From positions 1 to 21,193 of the forward strand of contig JAQUND010000026.1 in NCBI GenBank assembly GCA_028717785.1: a stretch of 21,193 nucleotides of DNA, written 5' to 3'. A program made the position numbers and the translations under genes. Below are positions 1 to 6,252 of the stretch, piece by piece. The notes beneath the pieces are model-generated. The model was not told the origin of the DNA. It made no database searches and worked only from the letters and a program-made list of their open reading frames with translations. The DNA comes from Candidatus Nanoarchaeia archaeon. GTDB taxonomy: Archaea > Nanoarchaeota > Nanoarchaeia > SCGC-AAA011-G17 > JAFCDX01. How positions within the stretch are numbered: the stretch's first letter is position 1; each line of letters starts with the position of its first letter.

Positions 1-457
1 TATCTCGACAAGGAAATGGCATTTCTTGAAAAAATAATTCACTTATGGTTGCCATCAGAGGAACTTCCCAGAGAATTGTTCTGTGCCAGTAACCTTCAAT
101 TTCAAGCATGATTCCGTCTTCGCCAATCGCGCCAACAGTTACTTCAGTCGGGTCATACCGATAGTTTTTCAGAAAATCAAGATAGACTCTATCGAAATAG
201 GTACATTTTGTTTGAAGGAAAGCATATTCTGCTTCTTTGAGATAGAGCTCCCGCATTTGATCGATTTCTTCACTCAACTTCCTGACAAAAGTTCGGGATG
301 TTGTGTCACCAAACAACGCGAAGTTTCTCGGTTTCCGGATGAAAAGTTTGTATTTTACTCTTTCTCTGGGGAATAATTTCAACGCAAAATTCTGCATCGA
401 AAATTTATATAAATCTGAGTCACATAGCGACGTAATTATTGTTTTTCTTTTTTCCAT
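1..457 (-). CDS. pncB: Nicotinate phosphoribosyltransferase, N-terminal part (runs off left edge)
   Basis: The first 152 codons of a gene whose 3' part lies outside the window. The family converts nicotinate and PRPP to nicotinate mononucleotide in the NAD salvage (Preiss-Handler) pathway, in the cytosol. Two signatures are visible: the N-terminal LCDSDLYKFSMQNFALKLFP (cf. LLDTDAYKLHMQ of bacterial PncB) at residues 11-30, and YLDFLKNYRYDP followed about 28 residues later by ILWEVPLMATISEL at about 92-140 (cf. YLNWLREFRFNP and ILWEVPLLAVISEM). The ATG at 457 is chosen because only it includes the first motif; a later ATG at 397 would delete it. The start overlaps the 3' end of the GIY-YIG gene by 38 nt. 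Family assignment is firm; activity cannot be judged from a fragment lacking the PRPP site. Confidence 0.88.
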   Translation of the reverse strand, partial: MEKRKTIITSLCDSDLYKFSMQNFALKLFPRERVKYKLFIRKPRNFALFGDTTSRTFVRKLSEEIDQMRELYLKEAEYAFLQTKCTYFDRVYLDFLKNYRYDPTEVTVGAIGEDGIMLEIEGYWHRTILWEVPLMATISELFFQEMPFPCRD

Positions 458-1193
458 AATTATGATTTGCCCTTCTTTTTGAGACAATCTTGTTAATTGT
501 TTCTTGTGAAACTTTATGTCCTAACATCCCTTGCGAAATTTTTAACCTTGTTTCTAAAGACGCTTTTCTACCTGACATTATGGATTTTAATTTATTTTTT
601 TGTTCTTGCGACATTATTTTACCTTTATTTTTCCCAATCATAGACTTTCGCATTTTTTCTTTTGTCGCATCTGACATAATTCTTTTCTTTCTTGATTTAC
701 TTAAATTTCTTCTATGTTCTTCTGAAAATTTAACTCCTTTTCTTGCTAGACTCATTTTCTTTTTTGTTTCGTCAGAGTGAGGACCTATTTTTTTTCCAGT
801 TTTACTTTTACTAATTTTTAACTTTGACTCTTGAGAAAGAATTTTACCTGCTGGACCTTCTCCTCCATCTGTGAAATTTAATAAAGGCCCTTTCTTGCAA
901 TCTAACCTGCCAATTTGAGCTATTACTTCTTTTTCTAAGAGAAAAGCTTCATTTTCAAGTAACTCATCTTTAATTTTTAAAATAATAGGCTTGAGACCAT
1001 TCTTATCAAGTTTTCTTATTTTATTGTTAAGATAACCGCTTTCAGTTTTAGAAACAGATGAACGTTGTTTGAAACGTTGTCCTTTACCTTTCCCAACATA
1101 AAAAGGTTCATTTGAAAACGAATATTCTCCATATTTGGACTCCCCATTTTTAGAAGGATCAAGATAAATATAAACATAAAAAATTTTATTCAT
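420..1193 (-). CDS. GIY-YIG homing endonuclease with NUMOD3 repeats
   Basis: 257 aa. The N-terminal GIY-YIG nuclease domain (about 1-110) is of the variant form VYIYLDP...PFYVGKGKGQR, where Tyr6/Tyr8, Tyr32-Gly34 and Arg40 correspond to the catalytic surface, with Glu87 or Glu89 as the candidate metal ligand. Residues 118-240 hold about six NUMOD3-type DNA-binding repeats of the form S-x-E-[TH]-x-x-K-[MIL]-[SR]-x-[SA]-x-x-G, as in free-standing phage homing enzymes. Such enzymes cut an unoccupied allele and spread themselves by repair. The start overlaps the preceding gene's stop by 8 nt (AATGAATAA), implying translational coupling. The 3' end overlaps the nicotinate phosphoribosyltransferase start by 38 nt, so the cognate homing site may lie there. 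The C-terminal tail is very basic and Asn-rich. Confidence 0.9.
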   Translation of the reverse strand: MNKIFYVYIYLDPSKNGESKYGEYSFSNEPFYVGKGKGQRFKQRSSVSKTESGYLNNKIRKLDKNGLKPIILKIKDELLENEAFLLEKEVIAQIGRLDCKKGPLLNFTDGGEGPAGKILSQESKLKISKSKTGKKIGPHSDETKKKMSLARKGVKFSEEHRRNLSKSRKKRIMSDATKEKMRKSMIGKNKGKIMSQEQKNKLKSIMSGRKASLETRLKISQGMLGHKVSQETINKIVSKRRANHNYGKKKNNNYVAM

Positions 1194-1470
1194 TTAAAAT
1201 TGCAACTTCAACAGCTTGTATAAATTTAGGGTCTGGAATTATTTCGAAAGTAGCAGCCACAAGAATTGTTGAATCAACTTCTCCGAGGTCGTCTCCTGAC
1301 AAAGGAACTTGCTTCAAAAGCTCAAGTGCATCAGGGGAGATGTCGACGAAATCTGCATTGACGACAAAGCCGAGTTGGCCTTTGTCTAAGGGTTTATTGA
1401 GAAGACCTTCTGCATTAACATTAGATTTAATTCCGATCCAACCTTTGTGGGCAAAAATTTGTGTTCTCAT
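1186..1470 (-). CDS. Hypothetical protein, 94 aa
   Basis: Not recognised. A soluble, mixed alpha/beta-looking protein with no membrane segment, cysteine pair or known motif. A GGTGA Shine-Dalgarno sequence lies 4 nt before the ATG at 1470. The preceding gene stops at 1475 (gap 4 nt) and the following homing-endonuclease start overlaps the stop by 8 nt, so it sits in one tightly coupled transcript. The intruding homing gene makes this an ordinary phage small-gene neighbourhood. Confidence 0.7.
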   Translation of the reverse strand: MRTQIFAHKGWIGIKSNVNAEGLLNKPLDKGQLGFVVNADFVDISPDALELLKQVPLSGDDLGEVDSTILVAATFEIIPDPKFIQAVEVAILNE

Positions 1471-1474
1471 TGTT

Positions 1475-1891
1475 TCACCATGAAGGATTGATTGAAGAAG
1501 AATAAAAAGGACCTTCTTCTATATCAAGAAGTTTTTTGATTTCATTTGAACGCTCTCTTTTACCTTTTTCAAAAGCTTCTACTTTCGACTTTTCAAGGAG
1601 AGCATATACAGTTTCAACATCAAGTTGCTTTAACACACAAAAATCAATGTAATACTTGAGTTCACTTAATGGACATTTGCTTTCAATCATTGAAAGCAAT
1701 TTTTTACCTTCAAATGTTTCTTTGTGGATCTTGCAATTTAAGCCGAAAATGCACTCATGAACCCAAAAACTTGTTTTATTTGAATAAATATCTTCATTAC
1801 CTTCAATATCGAAGTCCTTCATAGAACCAGTACCAAACGTACCGCCTTCGATATTGATAATAACTTCGCGTGTAGAAAGTACATTATTCAT
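1475..1891 (-). CDS. Hypothetical protein, 138 aa
   Basis: Function not recognised. The N-terminal half is Gly/Asn-rich with beta character; the C-terminal half (about 75-125) is predicted helical and rich in Lys/Glu. Four cysteines are spread out (HECIFGLNC and SKCP...DFCV) and might bind metal, but the spacing is not a standard zinc ribbon. I chose the ATG at 1891 because its first codons overlap, by 8 nt, the stop of the 59-codon ORF at 1884-2063, the same AATGAATAA-type junction seen at 1186-1193. A TTG start at 1969 is possible but would overlap that ORF deeply. Confidence 0.65.
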   Translation of the reverse strand: MNNVLSTREVIINIEGGTFGTGSMKDFDIEGNEDIYSNKTSFWVHECIFGLNCKIHKETFEGKKLLSMIESKCPLSELKYYIDFCVLKQLDVETVYALLEKSKVEAFEKGKRERSNEIKKLLDIEEGPFYSSSINPSW

Positions 1892-2063
1892 AAATAGCTT
1901 TAAAAAGAATAGAGTATTCTTTGGAAGAAAAGTTCGATTGGGCTTCTTTGCGAGTTTTGCCAATACCAAAGAACCCAGGAGAACTTCTTCTATAGCACTT
2001 GAAGTTCTCTCTTTCTTTTACCGTCACTATTTCGTTTACAGGTTTTTCTGTTATGTCCTTCAT
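1884..2063 (-). CDS. Small hypothetical protein, 59 aa
   Basis: A short ORF that exactly fills the gap between two genes. Its ATG at 2063 shares one base with the upstream stop (TAATG), and its TAA overlaps the downstream ATG by 8 nt. This double coupling is the main evidence that it is translated. The protein is basic, with the segment CYRRSSPGFFGIGKTRKEAQ at residues 23-42. That loosely resembles the strand-turn-helix pattern of HicB-like partial RNase-H folds (..PG..G.G.T.EEA..N), but there is no HicA partner or DNA-binding domain nearby, so function is unassigned. Confidence 0.6.
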   Translation of the reverse strand: MKDITEKPVNEIVTVKERENFKCYRRSSPGFFGIGKTRKEAQSNFSSKEYSILFKAIYE

Positions 2064-2326
2064 TATTCCACCACGAGTTCACAGTTTACGCTAGATATTA
2101 ACCCATTGACATAAACCATAATGTCAAGTTCGCCTTTTTCTGAATGTACTAAAAGTGTTTCGGGCCAATTATGAACAACATATACTCTGGGCCGTTTTTC
2201 TTTGATTTCTTTGAGAACAGCAGCAACTTCAAAGTATTCACAAAATGTCAAACATTCGAGGCAGGCTTCAATGGACTGTTCCAAGAACCATTCTTTTGTT
2301 TTCTGTGGTACTCCATCATTAATCAT
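2063..2326 (-). CDS. Hypothetical protein, 87 aa
   Basis: Function not recognised. The N-terminal half is helical (KTKEWFLEQSIEACLECLTF) with Cys residues at about 22, 25 and 29. The C-terminal half has short strands typical of a small alpha/beta domain. The ATG at 2326 is selected over an upstream TTG at 2377 because a strong GGGAGG Shine-Dalgarno sequence lies just before it (2333-2338). The stop overlaps the start of the 59-aa ORF by one base (TAATG). A TATAAT box at 2346-2351 lies close upstream, so this may be the first gene of a transcript. Confidence 0.68.
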   Translation of the reverse strand: MINDGVPQKTKEWFLEQSIEACLECLTFCEYFEVAAVLKEIKEKRPRVYVVHNWPETLLVHSEKGELDIMVYVNGLISSVNCELVVE

Positions 2327-2345
2327 AACACGCCTCCCGGTAATG

Positions 2346-2351
2346 ATTATA
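2346..2351 (-). promoter_or_regulatory. Candidate -10 promoter box (TATAAT)
   Basis: An exact TATAAT on the minus strand in the roughly 100-nt gap between 2326 and 2428. A transcript start about 7 nt downstream would fall just before the GGGAGG ribosome site of the 87-aa gene, giving a very short leader. No good -35 hexamer is visible at 16-18 nt; TTGGTA lies at about 20 nt. Chance occurrence in AT-rich DNA is quite possible. Confidence 0.3.
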
Positions 2352-2427
2352 TCTAATGGAGCTAAATAAACTACCAACTATTTTGCTCGAATATGCGTAG
2401 CCTATAGGAAAGTAGGAATGATATGTT

Positions 2428-2679
2428 CTATTGACCTTGGTCCTTGGGTGTGCTCGTCGGGACGCGAGCAGGCTTCTTTTGGGTTAAAGCCTGTGCTATA
2501 GAATTGAACATGGGAGTGCAACTTAGACAAATAGCTTGTACTATTTTGACAATACCTGAAACGATAATTAAGACAATCAATAAAGCCGATGAGAAAAATG
2601 CAAAGAAGATAAGAACTTCTTGCCAAGTTGCCCCATCAATTATCATTTTGTTTGCAATGTCAAGCAGATTGATGTCCAT
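2428..2679 (-). CDS. Small single-pass membrane protein, 83 aa
   Basis: One long hydrophobic helix at about residues 24-48 (VLIFFAFFSSALLIVLIIVS), preceded by a short amphipathic N-terminus and followed by a hydrophilic tail rich in Pro, Thr and Lys. It is presumably anchored in the inner membrane. Start at ATG 2679: AAAGGA lies 7 nt upstream, whereas a preceding TTG codon lacks proper spacing. It overlaps the 3' end of the upstream gene by 20 nt. The hydrophobic helix plus basic tail would also fit a holin or superinfection protein, but there is no endolysin next door, so this is only a possibility. Confidence 0.65.
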   Translation of the reverse strand: MDINLLDIANKMIIDGATWQEVLIFFAFFSSALLIVLIIVSGIVKIVQAICLSCTPMFNSIAQALTQKKPARVPTSTPKDQGQ

Positions 2680-2917
2680 CAAAAAGTCCTTTTACTATTT
2701 CGACAATGTGATCGGGCATATAAACCTTGCCCTCAAAATTTTTTATGGGATAAGTATTGTTTCTAAATACAAAACCTAAACCGTCAGGGTGCAGGTAAAT
2801 CCCATTATAGTCGTCAAACTTGACACATACGGAGTTGTTTTCAAAAACCAAGTGTTTCTTTTCAAGCAAATGTTGTTCTACACGCGCCCAAATTTTTTTG
2901 GTTACCCACACTTGCAT
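2660..2917 (-). CDS. Hypothetical protein, 85 aa
   Basis: Function not recognised. The protein appears to be a compact beta-rich domain (FENNSVCVKFDDYNGIYLH, then GFVFRNN) ending in a short helix. Among three in-frame ATGs, the one at 2917 has the proper ribosome site (GGGAG 5 nt upstream); the ATGs at 2929 and 2950 do not. The 3' end overlaps the membrane-protein gene. Upstream lies the long inverted repeat 2936-3029, whose right-hand base is 18 nt from this start codon, so that element could be its structured leader. Confidence 0.62.
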   Translation of the reverse strand: MQVWVTKKIWARVEQHLLEKKHLVFENNSVCVKFDDYNGIYLHPDGLGFVFRNNTYPIKNFEGKVYMPDHIVEIVKGLFDGHQSA

Positions 2918-2935
2918 TGATACTCCCATAAAAAA

Positions 2936-3029
2936 GAAGATGACGCACACATGCCGGACGCTTCGGGGCCTACCCTAACGTAAGGACTTTTTAAGGCCGT
3001 CCATTTTACGGTAATTGTGCGCCATCTTC
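2936..3029 (-). ncRNA. Stem-forming intergenic element (14-bp inverted repeat, 66-nt loop)
   Basis: The arms 2936-2949 and 3016-3029 are complementary over 14 positions. The one non-Watson-Crick position is a G-U wobble when read as minus-strand RNA but an A-C mismatch on the plus strand, which favours a minus-strand transcript. Further pairing is possible within the loop (GGACG with CGUCC; GGCCU with AGGCC), and the loop is clearly richer in G+C than the surroundings. There is no tRNA T-loop and no U-tract after the stem, so it is neither a tRNA nor an obvious terminator. It could be a leader structure for the gene at 2917, an RNase-processing site or a small RNA. Confidence 0.45.
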
Positions 3030-3031
3030 AT
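2975..3031 (-). CDS. Possible 18-aa leader-type peptide
   Basis: An ORF of 18 codons whose ATG overlaps the TGA of the YhaM-like gene by 4 nt (ATGA), a typical coupled junction. It encodes a short basic peptide (MKMAHNYRKMDGLKKSLR) and lies wholly inside the inverted-repeat element, so its translation would open the left arm of the stem. Support is positional only; it may be fortuitous. Confidence 0.25.
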   Translation of the reverse strand: MKMAHNYRKMDGLKKSLR

Positions 3032-3996
3032 ACCATGAGTTTTCTGCGTTTATTAGGCCGTTTGAAAAAGAATTGTCCCGTTAAACTATCAAAAAACCAT
3101 CCTTGATCATCAGTGTTATGTGTGAGTTGTAGATTCATATAATTTGTGTCGGCATCGAGGTTATCTGCAAATGCAACTATTTTTGCTTCTAACGTCATAG
3201 GAACTATAACAGCAGACTGTTCTCTTTTGCCATGGTGGCTTAAAATTATATGCCCTACATCTTCGACAAGAGACTGATCTGTCTCTCCAACAATTGATCT
3301 AAATTTAAAATAACTAAGTACAGTATGTTCGTGCAATCTTCCTATATCTGTCATTGTTGTCTTGAGTTGCGTGTAATTATAAGCATCTATTTTCCCGACA
3401 TCATGAAATAGAGCACCAATCAAGATCTTATTCAAGTCTATACCCTGATCTAAAGAAGATAGAATATAGAGTTGTTTTGCGAAATTGATGACAGAAAGCG
3501 TATGTTCAAGTAGCCCATGTTGATAAGCATGATGAACTGTACCCTTACCACCTGGCCATAATTTGAATTTGTCTAAAATATTTGATGACTCAAATTTTTC
3601 CCATGCTAGTTTGTAGGGGGCCAAAGATAAATTAGCTTCCATGATTCCTTTTATTTCTGTCCACATTTCTTCAGGATCTTTTGAAGCTATTTTCATTAAA
3701 TCTTTCAAGTTGTAACTGTCAGCTTTTTTGATTTTTTCTACAACAACTTGCATTTTTTCGTTGTAGATGTTTGTTCTACCTTTGATTGTCACAACTTGTA
3801 TGTCTTTGAGTTGTTCTGCTATACTTTCAGCATTATCCCAAAGTTTTGCCCAGACAATCCCTGTTTTGTCTGACAAACTGAAAGTAAGGAAATGGCCGTC
3901 TCGTTCGTTGAAAGGTTTGAGCTTTATGTCTGATAAAGCAAATGTCCCTTCGACAAGAACATTATTTTGCAGTTTTAAAATTTCAGTAACGTTCAT
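3028..3996 (-). CDS. YhaM-like 3'-5' exoribonuclease (OB fold plus HD domain)
   Basis: 322 aa, close to the usual length of the YhaM/CBF1 family, which trims single-stranded RNA (and DNA) from the 3' end using Mn2+. Residues 12-90 form an OB-fold nucleic-acid-binding domain (GTFALSDI...LTFSLSDKTGIVWAKLW). Residues 145-285 form the HD domain: HHAYQHGLLEHTLSV (155-169), ALFHDVGKI (195-203; metal ligands His198/Asp199), HEHTVLSYF (222-230), ILSHHG (251-256) and EAKIVAFADNLDA (270-282). The start is placed at ATG 3996 because AGGA lies 8 nt upstream; an ATG at 4026 has no ribosome site and would run into the 26-aa ORF upstream. In a phage it could process host or phage mRNA. Substrate is not provable here. 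Confidence 0.85.
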   Translation of the reverse strand: MNVTEILKLQNNVLVEGTFALSDIKLKPFNERDGHFLTFSLSDKTGIVWAKLWDNAESIAEQLKDIQVVTIKGRTNIYNEKMQVVVEKIKKADSYNLKDLMKIASKDPEEMWTEIKGIMEANLSLAPYKLAWEKFESSNILDKFKLWPGGKGTVHHAYQHGLLEHTLSVINFAKQLYILSSLDQGIDLNKILIGALFHDVGKIDAYNYTQLKTTMTDIGRLHEHTVLSYFKFRSIVGETDQSLVEDVGHIILSHHGKREQSAVIVPMTLEAKIVAFADNLDADTNYMNLQLTHNTDDQGWFFDSLTGQFFFKRPNKRRKLMV

Positions 3997-4012
3997 TTTT
4001 TTAATCCTAATC

Positions 4013-4093
4013 TTATTTGAATACATTTTCGATAATAAAAGTTAATGCTATTAGCACTATAGCGCTAATAATCCACTCTTTTAAAGACAACAT
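4013..4093 (-). CDS. 26-aa single-transmembrane peptide
   Basis: A very short ORF with a convincing membrane helix (WIISAIVLIALTFII, residues 7-21) after a short charged N-terminus. Its ATG shares the A of the upstream TGA (TGATG), and its TAA precedes the AGGA ribosome site of the YhaM-like gene, so it fits the gap neatly. Function is unknown; peptides of this size in phages often modulate host membrane proteins (inference). A 22-bp palindrome (4049-4070) lies inside the coding sequence. Confidence 0.5.
   Translation of the reverse strand: MLSLKEWIISAIVLIALTFIIENVFK
4049..4070. promoter_or_regulatory. 22-bp near-perfect palindrome (operator-like)
   Basis: Two 11-nt half-sites, TATTAGCACTA and TATTAGCGCTA (the latter read on the other strand), differ at one position. 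It lies about 50 nt upstream of the YhaM-like start. A similar palindrome with ATTAGCA-type arms occurs at 12097-12114 in the HNH promoter region, so both could bind one dimeric regulator. Alternatively it may be coincidental within the 26-aa ORF. Confidence 0.3.
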
Positions 4094-4668
4094 CAATCTT
4101 CTTTCTTCAAAAGACTTGCAAGGGCATCTTCAACTTGAGCTAAATTATGCCCTGTGTACCTTATCACCTGTTCATGTTTAAAATTTTCATTTGTCTTACT
4201 TGCGGGCATAATGACTAAACCACGTGGTCTCCATTCGAGCCACCGCAATATATAATCAGGCCAGTCGTCGACTAAGACTTTACCATAGACTAAGCCTTTG
4301 TCGCGAGTAATAGTAATGTCTGTATTTGTACCAAGGTTGCCGTCAATCCAGATTTTTTTGCCTGACCAAGCATTTGGGTTTCTCTTGGGTCCTGCTGTAA
4401 GGATCATTCTTCTAAAACCAAGATCATTGGTAAGTTCCCAGATATCAAACCCTAGTTGAAATTTGGGAAGTGTCGCCCACCATTCAACGGAACTACGTAT
4501 TAGATCGACTCTTTTTCTCAAATACAAAGGAACGTCATCGTCAGGAACACGATCTATATATTGCTCTTGTGGACTGTTCAGATCATTCAAATCGGCAATC
4601 AATCTGCTCTCGTAGTCGCATAAAGTGCCGTCCATGTCAAAGAGGGCAATTCTTTCTTGTTCTTTCAT
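4093..4668 (-). CDS. HAD-superfamily 5'(3')-deoxyribonucleotidase-like phosphatase
   Basis: 191 aa, the normal size of the NT5C/deoxyribonucleotidase family, which dephosphorylates (deoxy)nucleoside monophosphates. HAD motif I is FDMDGTLCDY (Asp11 nucleophile, Asp13 acid/base), motif II is ILTAGP (Thr91), a candidate motif III lysine is Lys124 or Lys130, and motif IV is VLVDDWPDYI (Asp134, Asp135). The helical cap lies at about 20-75. A ribosome site AAGGA precedes the ATG. The start overlaps the upstream gene by 4 nt (ATGA) and the stop overlaps the 26-aa ORF by 1 nt. A role in adjusting nucleotide pools during phage replication is likely. A polynucleotide 3'-phosphatase is an alternative. 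Confidence 0.8.
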   Translation of the reverse strand: MKEQERIALFDMDGTLCDYESRLIADLNDLNSPQEQYIDRVPDDDVPLYLRKRVDLIRSSVEWWATLPKFQLGFDIWELTNDLGFRRMILTAGPKRNPNAWSGKKIWIDGNLGTNTDITITRDKGLVYGKVLVDDWPDYILRWLEWRPRGLVIMPASKTNENFKHEQVIRYTGHNLAQVEDALASLLKKED

Positions 4669-4919
4669 CTTGGCTTCCTTGGCGTAAACACACTTAATGA
4701 CGGTGGTTTTCTGAAAACAATTTTTTTATTTGGGTCTTGAGAAGCTTCAAACATGATATCAAGCGAATTATAATATTTCGCTTTAAGTTTTTGTAACGTA
4801 AAAGAATCTAATCGAGCAAGGGCACTGTGAAGATCGTTTAGAGCTGCAACAATTGGAGGAATTCTTGTTTCGGTAAGTCCGACATCAGAAAGCTGTTGAT
4901 AGAAATCTTTTGTTTTCAT
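4665..4919 (-). CDS. Hypothetical protein, 84 aa
   Basis: Function not recognised. Residues 1-62 are predicted to be mostly helical (several Leu/Ala heptads), followed by a basic, Pro-rich tail ending PRKPR. No cysteine or membrane segment. It overlaps the HAD gene by 4 nt (ATGA), which argues for translation. The ribosome site before the ATG is weak. Confidence 0.62.
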   Translation of the reverse strand: MKTKDFYQQLSDVGLTETRIPPIVAALNDLHSALARLDSFTLQKLKAKYYNSLDIMFEASQDPNKKIVFRKPPSLSVFTPRKPR

Positions 4920-4956
4920 ACTAGATTTCTATTTAAAAACTTGTTTGTTTGAAAAT

Positions 4957-5223
4957 TTATTTTTGGGTATTAGAAAACCAGATATGATCGAATTCAACTT
5001 GAGGTATTGCGACTGACTTCATGCATGCCGAGCACATACCAAAAGTTTTATCACATTCTGCTAAGTCAACTTCATCACAAGCAACACATTTGCCAGCTTC
5101 TAAATTCTTCCTGTAGTCCGCAAAGAAAGGTGAAGTAGATTTCTTTAAGTATTCTATTCCTTGCATAGTGCTTATGTTACTAATTGAAATTCTTTCCAGA
5201 AATCTGTTCCATTTACATTGCAT
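4957..5223 (-). CDS. Small zinc-ribbon protein, 88 aa
   Basis: The C-terminal half contains C-x2-C (CVAC) and C-x2-C (CSAC) knuckles, with two further Cys between them (residues about 46-68), consistent with a zinc-binding module. The N-terminal half is helical and basic. Start at ATG 5223: AGAGG lies 4 nt upstream and the ATG overlaps the upstream stop (TGATG), so the in-frame TTG just before it is not needed. Role unknown; such proteins in phages are often nucleic-acid or protein adaptors (inference). Confidence 0.65.
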   Translation of the reverse strand: MQCKWNRFLERISISNISTMQGIEYLKKSTSPFFADYRKNLEAGKCVACDEVDLAECDKTFGMCSACMKSVAIPQVEFDHIWFSNTQK

Positions 5224-5411
5224 CAAACCTCTTTTATTTTGTAAATTTGATACTGATCGTCTTTGGCCCTGTTTATTTCATCCCTGATTATGTTTCCAGC
5301 TCTGCGCATTATTTCTGAATCTGTGGTATTAGAATTACAACGTATTTTAATGTGTATTTTTGCATTCCCCTCAAAATTTTCACTAAGAGTAAGAGATACA
5401 ATTTTAATCAT
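5223..5411 (-). CDS. Hypothetical protein, 62 aa
   Basis: Function not recognised. It appears to be a small alpha/beta protein: two strands (IKIVSLTLS, KIHIKIRC) and an amphipathic helix (SEIMRRAGNIIRDEINRAK). An excellent ribosome site (AAGGAG, 5-6 nt spacing) precedes the ATG. The TGA overlaps the zinc-ribbon gene's ATG. Confidence 0.68.
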   Translation of the reverse strand: MIKIVSLTLSENFEGNAKIHIKIRCNSNTTDSEIMRRAGNIIRDEINRAKDDQYQIYKIKEV

Positions 5412-5420
5412 AATTACTCC

Positions 5421-5762
5421 TTATATAAGTTCTGCGATTTGTCCCTGTTTTGGGAATATGACTGTAATACCACAGTCATGGCCCTGAAAAAATGCGCGTG
5501 TTATGCAAGCAGCTCCGTTTGGGATTTGAACTTCTTCATTTTCAGGTCGTTTCCAGGGAGCAAAATCTGGGACATTAAATATTTTTCCATTATCTAAACG
5601 GACAAATTTGTAGTAAGTTTTAGTTCCACCTTCCCAATTTGCATTCCATCCCGTGTCAACAGATTCTTTGTAGTCAAGATAGATTTTCCTACCCTTATAA
5701 TCAGGATAGACAAATCTAGCTATCTTGACAATTTCTGGGTGAGTTTTTTTCGTGACTTTCAT
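5421..5762 (-). CDS. Conserved-type hypothetical protein, 113 aa
   Basis: A beta-rich protein with the segments WEGGTKTYYKFVRLDNGKI and HDCGITVIF. I recall similarly patterned uncharacterised proteins (basic strand, 'W.GGT...Y..V.L..G', then 'CGIT' near the end) in phage and bacterial genomes, but no function is known to me. The ATG at 5762 lies 7 nt after the previous gene's stop; a GTG at 5789 would overlap that gene by 20 nt and is the alternative start. Confidence 0.65.
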   Translation of the reverse strand: MKVTKKTHPEIVKIARFVYPDYKGRKIYLDYKESVDTGWNANWEGGTKTYYKFVRLDNGKIFNVPDFAPWKRPENEEVQIPNGAACITRAFFQGHDCGITVIFPKQGQIAELI

Positions 5763-5769
5763 AGGTATC

Positions 5770-6246
5770 TTATTCAAAGAAAAAAACACCTTGTTTATGA
5801 ACCCAACGATTCTTGGGTATAGCTTCAGTTCTACAAGAATAATTGAATTCTTTCAAAAGTTTTTCTCGATCCATTTCGATTGAATGATACCAGGGAGAAA
5901 AAATGCTCGAAATTCGATCTTTGTTTGCATCGATCACAGCTTGCACACCATCCTCACGCCAACATGAATCATGATGAGCAGCAAGCATCCAACATGTAGA
6001 ACCTTTTGTATAGAGTGTTTTACTATGTTTTAGACAAACGTGCCAGTCTTCTTTGACATAGACTGACACATAATTCTGGTGTCCATATAACAGAAGATTA
6101 AGATGTCTAAATCCTTCTTCTTTGGGATCCAAAGCAATATTAAAAACTACAACCATTGCTTGAGAAGGCGCTCTATACGCCTGTCCCCTGCCAAAGACTG
6201 TTTCAAATGTCTCGCAAATGATTTCACTTAGAATATTGTTTGACAT
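5770..6246 (-). CDS. Hypothetical protein, 158 aa
   Basis: Function not recognised. It has a beta-sheet core (MVVVFNIAL, HLNLLLYGH, YVSVYVK), followed by a segment rich in His, Cys and Trp (CWMLAAHHDSCW, residues 85-96) that could bind metal. No transmembrane segment. GAGG lies 4 nt before the ATG. It sits 6 nt after the nucleotidyltransferase-like gene, in the same direction. Confidence 0.65.
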   Translation of the reverse strand: MSNNILSEIICETFETVFGRGQAYRAPSQAMVVVFNIALDPKEEGFRHLNLLLYGHQNYVSVYVKEDWHVCLKHSKTLYTKGSTCWMLAAHHDSCWREDGVQAVIDANKDRISSIFSPWYHSIEMDREKLLKEFNYSCRTEAIPKNRWVHKQGVFFFE

Positions 6247-6252
6247 AGTACC

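Noticed and set aside
83..376. Plus-strand ORF opposite the left end
   Set aside because: It is the antisense shadow of the nicotinate phosphoribosyltransferase fragment, whose motifs are unambiguous on the minus strand.
2402..2626. 74-aa minus-strand ORF overlapping the membrane protein
   Set aside because: The alternative frame of the same DNA; it begins without a ribosome site and lacks a plausible domain, whereas the other frame has a clean membrane helix and a good start.
2936..3029. tRNA or CRISPR-like interpretation of the inverted repeat
   Set aside because: No T-loop, anticodon arm or acceptor CCA is present, and the repeat occurs once.
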